From positions 1-63,213 of the forward strand of contig JBJMGU010000106.1 of assembly GCA_045807765.1 (NCBI GenBank): 63,213 bases of DNA. Direction: 5' to 3'. The stretch's first letter is position 1. Every line of letters starts with the position of its first letter. The notes beneath the pieces were generated by a model, which saw nothing but the letters and a program-made list of their open reading frames with translations, was not told where the DNA came from and searched no databases. Below, one piece after another: positions 33,112 through 40,167 of the stretch. The DNA comes from DATENM01 sp045807765. GTDB taxonomy: Bacteria > Acidobacteriota > Blastocatellia > UBA7656. The translations under genes and the position numbers were made by a program.

Positions 33112-34293
33112 ATGGAGCCATTGTTTGATAACCGCAAGGCGCTCGAAGGCAAGCCGGGAATGCATGCGCTGATCATCGGCATCAGCGATTACCCGCACCT
33201 GGCGAACATGCCGGAGTTCAACATCTACACCAACACCTCGGGGGCGATCACCGGTTACCGAATCTACCAATGGCTCGTCGCGCACCAGCAGCAGTTGGCC
33301 GTGCCGCTGGCGACCTGCCGGCTAATGGTCGCGCCGTCGGCGGAAGAGATCGCGGGCGAGCCGGCGTTGCAGGAGCTAGCCGGTCGCTGTACGGTCGAAG
33401 ACTTTTTGTACGCCGCAAACGCCTGGCGCGAAGACGCCCAGAGCTCGCCGGATAACATGACCTTCCTCTACTTTGCCGGCAATGGCTTCGAGCTGAGCAA
33501 GTCGAACCCAATCATCATGCTGCAAGACTTCGGCAATGGCATCGGGCCGGTGCTGCGCGGCAGCATCACGGTCAACAATGTCTTTTATGGCATGGGGCCG
33601 ACCGAGCGACAACCGCAGATCGCCCGGACGCAGCTCTATTTCGTCGACACGGATCGCGTCTATCCGGCGCGAACCTTTCAGGCGTTCGAAGAGATGAACA
33701 CGACGGCGGTCTTTGACGCCGTGCCGCTGGGCCTTGACGACCGCGATGCGGTCATCTTTTACGCCACCAGCTCGGGTAGCGCCGCCTACGCCTATACCGG
33801 CGACGTTACCCTGTTCAGCGATGCGCTGCTGCGCTGCCTGGATGGGGCTGCTGCCGTTCCCGGCGAGATGGACGAAGAGGGCTCGTGGCGCTGGCGCGTC
33901 TCGATCACCTCGATGATGAATGGCATAGACCGGGTGCTGGCAGGGTTGAACCAGGAGACCGGCTTGAATCAGAAGTTCGAAGTCGGCGGCCAGGCGCGCG
34001 ACGCGGTCATCTGCTACCTGGACGAGCCGCCGGCGGTTGACTTGCAGATCGAAGTCGAGCCGGCTGAGGCCGCGGCGGTCAGCCACCTCGAGTTGCAGGA
34101 TGAGGAAGGCGAGGTCGTGCTTGCTCTGGGGCCGCCGCTTATGCCGCATCCTTATAGGATTAATAAGCCTGCCGGCTACTACACCTTGAAGGTAAGCATC
34201 GAGCCTGCCGACCCGCGTTTCAAAGGCCAGGCGTCGCGAGTGCGATTGCTGACGCCGCCGCGCGCCGTCTGGAAAGTAAAGGTGGCGTCGTGA
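33112..34293 (+). CDS. Caspase-like (peptidase C14) homologue lacking both catalytic residues
   Basis: 393 residues from ATG 33112 (GGGGGAAGA directly upstream); this start aligns with that of the next gene (EPLFDNRKALEGKPGMHALI against EPIIDNREQREGKPGLHALI). The fold markers of a caspase p20 domain are there: HALIIGISDYPHLANM, a MTFLYFAGNG strand, RTQLYFVDTDR, and IFYATSSGSAAYAYTGDVTL. The histidine of the normal GHG is Asn124 (GNG, AAT instead of CAT), and the cysteine of the normal DAC is Asp181 (DTD). Both members of the dyad are therefore gone, while the rest of the fold is kept and the frame is intact, so it is a pseudoenzyme rather than a decaying gene. A C-terminal beta-sandwich of about 95 residues (VDLQIEVEP to WKVKVAS) is shared with the next protein. 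Confidence 0.85.
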   Translation: MEPLFDNRKALEGKPGMHALIIGISDYPHLANMPEFNIYTNTSGAITGYRIYQWLVAHQQQLAVPLATCRLMVAPSAEEIAGEPALQELAGRCTVEDFLYAANAWREDAQSSPDNMTFLYFAGNGFELSKSNPIIMLQDFGNGIGPVLRGSITVNNVFYGMGPTERQPQIARTQLYFVDTDRVYPARTFQAFEEMNTTAVFDAVPLGLDDRDAVIFYATSSGSAAYAYTGDVTLFSDALLRCLDGAAAVPGEMDEEGSWRWRVSITSMMNGIDRVLAGLNQETGLNQKFEVGGQARDAVICYLDEPPAVDLQIEVEPAEAAAVSHLELQDEEGEVVLALGPPLMPHPYRINKPAGYYTLKVSIEPADPRFKGQASRVRLLTPPRAVWKVKVAS

Positions 34294-35495
34294 TTGAGCC
34301 CATCATTGACAACCGCGAGCAACGCGAGGGCAAGCCCGGACTGCATGCCTTGATCGTCGGCGTCAGCGCTTACACGCACCTGCCCGATGAAGATGACCGC
34401 AAAGGCTCGCCGGTTCTCGGCATGCGGCAGCTCTCTTCGTCGGCGCTGGCGGCCTATGAAATCTACCAGTGGCTGTCGCAATGGCAGGCGCGCCTGGAAG
34501 TGCCGCTGGCGACCTGCCGACTGCTGCTCTCGCCGTCGCCCGCCGAGTTGCAGGCGCGGCCCGAGCTGCAAGGACTGGCCGAGCGCGCTACCTTGAACAA
34601 CTTTCAGGCGGCGGTGCAGGAGTGGCGCGCCGACGCGCTATCGTCGAAGAAGAACATGACGCTGCTCTACTTCGCCGGCCATGGCGTGCAGCGCATCCGT
34701 GGCGATCACGTCTTGTTGTTAGAGGAATTCGACGACACCAAAAATCCGCTCTTGCAATACGCCATTACGACGACGGCACTGATGGATGGCATGGCGCCGG
34801 TTGACGGGCAGGCGGACATTGCCCGCACCCAGCTTTACTTTATAGATGCCTGCCGCATCAAGCCGGAGGTTTTTGCAAAGTACGAGGACTTGCAGACGGC
34901 ACCTTTATGGGACATCCAGAAATCGAACATCGATGACCGCGTCGTCGCCACCTTCTACACGTCAATTCCGGGCCGCGAAGCTTATGGCATCAAGGGCCAG
35001 CAGACGCTCTTCAGCAAGGCGCTGATCGATTGCCTGTCGGGCGGCGCCGGCGACGAAAACAACTGCATTGACGAAGAAGGCCAGCCGCAATGGTGCATCA
35101 CCATCAACTCGATCAACAGCGCGCTGGAGCATTTCATGCGGCAGGTCAACCAGGAGATCGGCACCCTGCACACACAGATGTTTCGCTCCAGCGGGCTCGG
35201 CCCGAACGTCGTCATCCATCGCCTGAACAACCCGCCGGAAGTTGAAGTGCAGCTCTTTGTCGTGCCGTCGGCGGCGCTCGAATGCGCCGATATCGAAATC
35301 CTCGACGACAGCGACGCGCACGCGCTTGACCTGACGAAGCCGGTCTGCCCGCATCCCTTCAAAACCCGCCTGCCCGCCGGCACCTACCGCGTCGCGGCAA
35401 AGATCGATCCACCCCAAGAGACCTATAAAGACTACAAGCCGCGCCACATCTACATCCGCCCGCCACAGGCAAGGTGGGTAATCAAAGTTGATTGA
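34290..35495 (+). CDS. Caspase-like cysteine protease (peptidase C14 family), intact dyad
   Basis: 401 residues; GTG start at 34290 overlapping the previous stop (GTGA), so translation is coupled. Caspase p20 markers in order: HALIVGVSAYTHL, TLLYFAGHGVQ with His131, RTQLYFIDACRI with Cys188, then TFYTSIPGREAYGIKGQQTL and FSKALIDCL. The His/Cys dyad is complete. No N-terminal prodomain and no signal peptide. A C-terminal beta-sandwich of about 95 residues (PEVEVQLFVVPSA to ARWVIKVD) follows and is shared with the upstream pseudocaspase. Bacterial caspase homologues cleave after Arg/Lys or Asp and are often toxic effectors or activators in defence and cell-death systems (family knowledge). Followed by a hairpin and a convergent protease-like pseudogene. 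Confidence 0.88.
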   Translation: MIEPIIDNREQREGKPGLHALIVGVSAYTHLPDEDDRKGSPVLGMRQLSSSALAAYEIYQWLSQWQARLEVPLATCRLLLSPSPAELQARPELQGLAERATLNNFQAAVQEWRADALSSKKNMTLLYFAGHGVQRIRGDHVLLLEEFDDTKNPLLQYAITTTALMDGMAPVDGQADIARTQLYFIDACRIKPEVFAKYEDLQTAPLWDIQKSNIDDRVVATFYTSIPGREAYGIKGQQTLFSKALIDCLSGGAGDENNCIDEEGQPQWCITINSINSALEHFMRQVNQEIGTLHTQMFRSSGLGPNVVIHRLNNPPEVEVQLFVVPSAALECADIEILDDSDAHALDLTKPVCPHPFKTRLPAGTYRVAAKIDPPQETYKDYKPRHIYIRPPQARWVIKVD

Positions 35496-35521
35496 TGGAC
35501 AGTCCGCTAGTGAAACAAAGA

Positions 35522-35544
35522 AGCGGCCCCGCTTCAAGGCCGCT
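35522..35544 (+). terminator. Hairpin after the caspase operon
   Basis: AGCGGCC (35522-35528) pairs with GGCCGCT (35538-35544) across a 9-base loop, between the convergent caspase and metzincin genes. There is no T-run after either arm, so termination is only plausible. Confidence 0.35.
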
Positions 35545-35573
35545 CCATCTTGGTGTTAGAGGTGTCGGCAGGC

Positions 35574-36668
35574 TCACTGCCCGACAAAGAACACGTCCCA
35601 CGCCCAGCGGCTTAACCGCGCGCCATGCGCATCGTAGACCTTCGCCCGATAGCGGAACTGATTGCCATGCGCATCGGTGCGCCTCGATTCTTTATAGTTA
35701 AGCGAGATGGCATAGACGCCGAGATCGGGCAGCGCGTGCAGTTCGCCCGGCTCCGAGACGCCGTTATGATTGCCGTCTTGCCATAGCCGCAGGGATGAGA
35801 AGATGGCATCACGGCTATCAATCTGGCCATCGCCATTGCCGCCGTTTCCGGGCTTGTCGAATTCAGCGAGGGCCGCGAAGCCGTTGCGAACCTGATTCTG
35901 AACCTGTGGTTGTGGCGTACGGTCGCCGAATAACTCCCGGCCATCATCTATGCTGCCGTTGCCATTGCGGTCGAGCACGAGTAAAGCGTCGTCTGCGCCT
36001 GCCGCCGTCCAACTAACCTGTTCAGCCATTCCGTCGGCATTCAGGTCGAACTGCACCCCATCGACGCGATTGGTGAGCGCGAAGCCATCGCCATTGATGT
36101 CGATGAGGATGGGCGTATTCCACCTGCAATAACAGTCAAGGTACATATAGCCCATGGTCTCGGCGCACCAAGTAGGGTCATCACAATATGGGCCGCCGCC
36201 GCCCCCGCCATCACCGGTACCACAGGTATATGCGCCATTTTGCTGAACAGAAGCGTTATCGCAAGATGAAGGCGCGGTCCGGCCTGCCATGATATCGTTA
36301 TAATTATAACAAAACGGTAGTGCCATTACCGAGGTCCCCGCCGGGCAACTCGTACAATCGTCTAAGCCGAACGAATGACCTATTTCATGCGCCATTACCT
36401 GAGTCAGGGCTGTCGTGTTAGTAACTCTTGAATCTATTGTAGTCTGGGCTGCTATCCTGAAACCACCTGATGCTTGGCCCCCAGTAAGACCTTGTCCATG
36501 TGCAAGGGTACCTCGCGTGACATCGTAAGTGGATGCGCCAGAGGTCGGCGTTTGATCAAATACAAAAGTAACGGAAGAGCAGTTTCCAGTTGTGACATTT
36601 GCCGCCTGCCAATTCGTGAATGCCGCTTTGAGTGCTTGTATCTGGCTAGTGGCGGCGCATAAGTTCCT
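35574..36668 (-). pseudogene. Metzincin-type zinc protease with Ca-binding-like repeats, 5'-truncated
   Basis: The first ATG (36395) falls inside the protease domain, at MAHEIGHSFGLDDC. Reading back in frame from there to a TAA at 36669-36671 gives 91 more residues that fit the domain (ALKAAFTNWQAANVTTGN, CSSVTFVFDQTPTSG, RIAAQTTIDSRVTNTTALTQ) but contain no ATG, GTG or TTG. The signal peptide and first strand expected upstream are absent in all frames. HExxHxxGxxD gives the zinc site and SVMALPF the Met-turn, as in matrixin-like proteases. Downstream are a Gly-rich linker, ILIDINGDGFALTN, DRNGNGSIDDGRELFG (EF-hand-like) and a C-terminal domain ending WAWDVFFVGQ, common in secreted acidobacterial proteins. 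I read it as a gene that lost its 5' end or carries a frameshift; translation from 36395 would give a dead fragment. Confidence 0.7.
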
Positions 36669-36822
36669 TTATCCTAAGGCCTACACAGAACTGGCCCGTG
36701 AAGTGCGGACAGGCCGCCGCTATGCCAGCCCTTCCGATGGCACAGGATTGCAAGAGACAAACAGGCAGAGCCGGTCGCCGCGCCCCGTAGCGTTGCTACA
36801 TTCCCAAGACGCGCAGTTCTCT

Positions 36823-37362
36823 TTATGTTTCTTCAAGGACGTTAAGAACACGCACTAGTGTCGCTTCGTCGGCCTTGAGACAGCCGTGCATGCAATCGAT
36901 GCGCTGCGGCTCGATTCCCAGAATCGCGGCGCCGGCGACTTCCAGCCGCTTGCGGTACTGCTCGGGCGAAAACCGGGCGGGCGGCAGGGGCACTACCGCC
37001 AATGGCCATTCATCGGCGGTGCGCCGCGGGCTGAGCTGCTCGTCAAGAAACAGCCGCAAGACTTCTGCCGGGTCGCCGCCGCCGGTCAGCGAGAAGCGCC
37101 GCTCGTAGAGTTCGAGCGCCAGGTGATAAGTTTCCGAGCCTTTGAAGGACTCTTCGAGCAGGCGGTGGAGCTCGCGGGAGACTTGTGACCAGCCTTCGCC
37201 ATGTTCGCCGAGGTGCTCGCGCAACTGGATCAGCATAACGGCGAGCCATTCGCGCCGGTCGGAGGGGGTGTCGGCTTCGAGGATGTCCCGGATGAGCAGG
37301 GGCCGTTCTTCGTCGTTGAAGATAATGCGTGCTTGCGAAGGATCGTCATTTGGTGTTGTCAT
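36823..37362 (-). CDS. Hypothetical protein
   Basis: 179 residues; ATG at 37362 with AGGA seven bases upstream. Soluble, mostly helical and acidic in the first half (PLLIRDILEADTPSDRREWL, then LIQLREHLGEHGEGWSQVSR). A short motif with two cysteines and a His follows (DCMHGCLKADEATLV) near the C-terminus. No signal peptide or membrane segment. I recognise no family. It ends 152 bases before the truncated metzincin reading frame on the same strand, and no operon is evident. Confidence 0.7.
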   Translation of the reverse strand: MTTPNDDPSQARIIFNDEERPLLIRDILEADTPSDRREWLAVMLIQLREHLGEHGEGWSQVSRELHRLLEESFKGSETYHLALELYERRFSLTGGGDPAEVLRLFLDEQLSPRRTADEWPLAVVPLPPARFSPEQYRKRLEVAGAAILGIEPQRIDCMHGCLKADEATLVRVLNVLEET

Positions 37363-37499
37363 GTAGCCGTCCTTTCGGCAGCGCGGGTGTAATTAGGCAC
37401 ACTAATCCTGACACGCCCGCGCGTGCAATTGGGCAAAGTGAGCCGTCATCGTGAGTGGCGGCTCACTCGCAGACATTTTGGGTATTTGAGAGAACCAAT

Positions 37500-38345
37500 T
37501 CAGGTGCGGAAGGGCGGCCCGTGAATCGGCGCGCAGGTCAAAAGGCGGGCCGGTGTCGGCGACGGCGGCGCGAGTGGCAGCCGTCGCGGCGATGAAAGGC
37601 GGTGTTGAATTGCTAAGGGCGGGCGTTGCTCCGCCGCGTCAGTTTCCTCTTGCGGGAGCGTGACCGAAACAATCGCTCTTGATGATCGCTGTTCGGTAAT
37701 CTCTGCGGCAGTCTCCTGCCATTCGGGATAAGCGTGGGCGAAGGGCGAAGCGGTCGCAACGGCGCTGGCGGCTCGCGCCTCTTCGACTCGGCCAAGTTCG
37801 GTGAACTCGACCGCCAATGCGTTGCACCACAGAGGATACAGATATGGCTGAGTCTTTGCGACGGTCCGAACTATTGGTCCGAGGGATTGAAATTCTACAA
37901 GAGACCTAGCGTGATCGCCATCTACTGCTTTGAAGGTCGCAAGCTGAAGGGCTGCACAGACAAATGCGAACAGATCAACATCTTTAGCTCGGCGCATCAT
38001 CTCGACGTGCAAGCGCGCAGCCTCTGTCCACTTGCCCTTGCTCTCGTAGATCGTTGCCAGCGTCAGGACGGCGCGTGGATGGTGCAAGGCGACAAGCATC
38101 TCCGCAGCCTGGTCAAGCTGACCGGCACGCTTAAACAATACGGCCCGGTAGTAAGTGGCCGCCTTCTGCGCCGGCCTGAAAGGGATTGCAAGCAACATAC
38201 GGCTGAGTTCGTTGAGAGCAACATAATCGCGTGCGCCATACGCAAGCTCGGCCAAACGAATCAATACTCCCGTCTGCTCTTCGATATTTTTCGCGGCGTT
38301 AAAAACATTCAGCAGTATGGTTGGATGTAACCCTACCCGGCGCAC
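37500..38345 (-). CDS. TPR-like helical repeat protein, start uncertain
   Basis: About 281 residues if translation starts at the GTG 38345. The frame is open much further (to 38693), but that part lies antisense to a well-supported small exported protein, and its composition (Pro/Ala/Gly-rich, no motifs) looks non-coding. The core has helix pairs of TPR type: LIRLAELAYGARDYVALNEL, then AATYYRAVLFKRAGQLDQAA, AVLTLATIYESKGKWTEAAR and LWCNALAVEFTELGRVEEAR. The C-terminal 60 residues are Pro/Arg-rich. Such proteins act as scaffolds, but no partner is evident. No ribosome binding site is visible for the proposed GTG, so the true start may be later (for example at Met near 38198). Confidence 0.55.
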   Translation of the reverse strand: MRRVGLHPTILLNVFNAAKNIEEQTGVLIRLAELAYGARDYVALNELSRMLLAIPFRPAQKAATYYRAVLFKRAGQLDQAAEMLVALHHPRAVLTLATIYESKGKWTEAARLHVEMMRRAKDVDLFAFVCAALQLATFKAVDGDHARSLVEFQSLGPIVRTVAKTQPYLYPLWCNALAVEFTELGRVEEARAASAVATASPFAHAYPEWQETAAEITEQRSSRAIVSVTLPQEETDAAEQRPPLAIQHRLSSPRRLPLAPPSPTPARLLTCAPIHGPPFRT

Positions 38346-38376
38346 TGCGCCAGATTCTTTTTGTGGAGGCCAGAGG

Positions 38377-38721
38377 ATGAAACTATCTAGAGTATCAATA
38401 TGCTTTTGCGCGGTCGCGATGTTGGTGGCATTGGCGCCGGCATTTGCTAATGTCACGAACTCGTCCAGCCCGTTTAACTCAGTTGCATTCGCCGGGCACA
38501 CCCAGGCCGGCGGTGAGTACTGCACGTGCGGCTGTGCCGGGTGTATCTGCGATCCGGGCGAGACGCCGAGTTGCCCGCGCACCGGTAGCGCCAACCGCGC
38601 CGACCAGGGCGGGGCGAGTGGCGACAACTCACCGGCGACGCCTGGATCTTCCGGCGACGGCGGCGCGGTGTTGTTCGGCTCGCTCGTCTTCATGGCGCTC
38701 TTTCGTTTCCTGTGGCGCTAA
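38377..38721 (+). CDS. Small exported Cys-rich protein with C-terminal hydrophobic tail
   Basis: 114 residues from ATG 38377, with GAGG directly upstream and GGAGG a little further. The signal peptide (SICFCAVAMLVALAPAFA) is followed by a short segment ending in YCTCGCAGCICDPGETPSC, six cysteines in eighteen residues. A Gly/Ser/Pro-rich linker and a C-terminal hydrophobic segment with a basic end come next (GGAVLFGSLVFMALFRFLWR). The layout (signal, Cys-rich head, flexible linker, membrane tail with Arg) resembles proteins processed by sorting enzymes or anchored at the C-terminus, but no known tag such as PEP-CTERM is present. Similar Cys-rich heads occur, as far as I recall, in other Acidobacteriota. 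Function unknown. Divergent from the TPR gene. Confidence 0.7.
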   Translation: MKLSRVSICFCAVAMLVALAPAFANVTNSSSPFNSVAFAGHTQAGGEYCTCGCAGCICDPGETPSCPRTGSANRADQGGASGDNSPATPGSSGDGGAVLFGSLVFMALFRFLWR

Positions 38722-39054
38722 TCGAGCTGCTTGATGACCCATTCACGCGCGGGGAAGGTCGCGTGTAATCCCAATGACGCAGAGGTAACGCCGGTAGTTT
38801 TAGCTACCCTGTAGCCTTGTGTCAATGGTGAATGAGATGTCGGCTGCGAAAAGTGCCGGCAGGCGGGAAACGTGTGCCCTGAGCGACCACCCCTGCACCA
38901 ATCTTATTCCTGAACTTTCGCAACTTGCGTTTGCCAGAGGCGCGGCTCTCTTGTATGTTCTTTAGCGAATCGCAGAGCAGGTATTCCGGGGATGCCAAAC
39001 AAGTCGTCATAATCCGCGCAGTGTGCAGTCAATCACAAATCATAGGTGCAGCCA
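38722..39054. other. Non-coding stretch before the epimerase-like gene
   Basis: 333 bases with no convincing gene, hairpin terminator or repeat that I can see. Short open frames are present on both strands but lack ribosome binding sites and protein-like composition. Confidence 0.5.
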
Positions 39055-40059
39055 ATGGCTTCTATCTTCTCTCGTCGTCAATTCATCTTCGGCATCGGCG
39101 CGTCCGTGGCCTTTGCATCCCGGCGCTCGACCGCCGCGGCGCGCTCGCTTGCGTCGCGCCACGCGTCAAAAAAGCATGTGGTTGCTGCTGATCCCTTCAC
39201 GCTCGCCGTCATCACCGACGAGATCAGTCAGGACTTCGGCCACGCGCTTGAAGTCGCGGCGAAAGAGTTCGGCCTCGGCTTTGTCGAGCTGCGCGAGCTG
39301 TGGGGCAAGAACCTGTTTGCGCTCGACGCCAAACAGATTGCTGAAGCCAGCGCCCTGTTGAAGCGTTTCAACCTGCGCGTCTCGTCCATCGCCTCGCCCG
39401 TCTTCAAGGTAGACTGGCCGGGCGCGCCGCTTTCGCCCTTCAGCCCGAAGCGCGATCAGTTCGGCGCCCGCTACACCTTCGAGCAGCAAGACGAGCTATT
39501 AGAACGCGGCTTCGAGCTGGCGCGCACGCTTGAAACTCGCAACCTGCGCATCTTCGATTTCTGGCGGCTCGACAACCAGAAGCCTTACCGCGCGGCTATC
39601 GATAATAAGCTTGCCGAAGCCGCGGCGAAGGCGGGCCGGAACGGCATCACCTTGCTGCTTGAAAACGAGCATGCCTGCAACACCGCGACGGGAGCCGAAG
39701 CGGCGCGCACGCTCAAGGCGGTGCCATCGCCGCACCTGAAGTTGAACTGGGACCCCGGCAACGCGGCGGCGCGCGGCGAAACGCCCTTCCCAGACGGCTA
39801 CGCGCTGCTGCCCAAGACGCGCATCGGCTACATGCACTGCAAAGACCTCATCCGCAAGCCGTCGGGCGGCACCGAGTGGGCAGCGATGGGCAAAGGTGTG
39901 ATCGATTACGTCGGCCAGTTTCGCGCCTTGAAGCGCGATGGCTATCGCGGTTTTTTGAGCCTGGAAACCCACTGGCGCGGCGGCGGCACGCCTGAAGAAT
40001 CGTCGCGCCAGAGCATGGCCGGCATGAAAGACCTGCTGCGCCGCGCCGCGAGCGCTTGA
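39055..40059 (+). CDS. Tat-exported sugar phosphate isomerase/epimerase-like TIM barrel protein
   Basis: 334 residues from ATG 39055 (AGG eight bases upstream; an in-frame GTG at 39046 is also possible). The N-terminus is a twin-arginine signal (SRRQFIFGIGASVAFA) ending in an Ala-rich cleavage region, so the folded protein is exported. The body follows the AP-endonuclease-2/xylose-isomerase-like barrel: ISQDFGHALEVAAKEFGL, VELRELWGKN, ITLLLENEHAC with a metal-binding Glu, LNWDPGNAA, IGYMHCKDL with His and Asp, and GFLSLETHW at the end. Members isomerise or epimerise sugars or inositols, but many are unassigned. Its position just before GH31, GH97 and GH42 suggests action on a released sugar, though an exported epimerase is unusual. 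Confidence 0.85.
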   Translation: MASIFSRRQFIFGIGASVAFASRRSTAAARSLASRHASKKHVVAADPFTLAVITDEISQDFGHALEVAAKEFGLGFVELRELWGKNLFALDAKQIAEASALLKRFNLRVSSIASPVFKVDWPGAPLSPFSPKRDQFGARYTFEQQDELLERGFELARTLETRNLRIFDFWRLDNQKPYRAAIDNKLAEAAAKAGRNGITLLLENEHACNTATGAEAARTLKAVPSPHLKLNWDPGNAAARGETPFPDGYALLPKTRIGYMHCKDLIRKPSGGTEWAAMGKGVIDYVGQFRALKRDGYRGFLSLETHWRGGGTPEESSRQSMAGMKDLLRRAASA

Positions 40060-40167
40060 TGTCGCCCGGCGACACGGCTGCCCGACGAATATCTACCGCC
40101 CGCGCTCGCGGGCTTCTCATCCACTTCTGCCCAATGTGAGCGAGCAATTTTCAGGAAAGGAAAAGCA

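Noticed and set aside
36592..36858. 88-residue plus-strand frame near the truncated metzincin
   Set aside because: It lies antisense to the protease-domain reading frame and the end of the 179-residue gene, and has no ribosome site.
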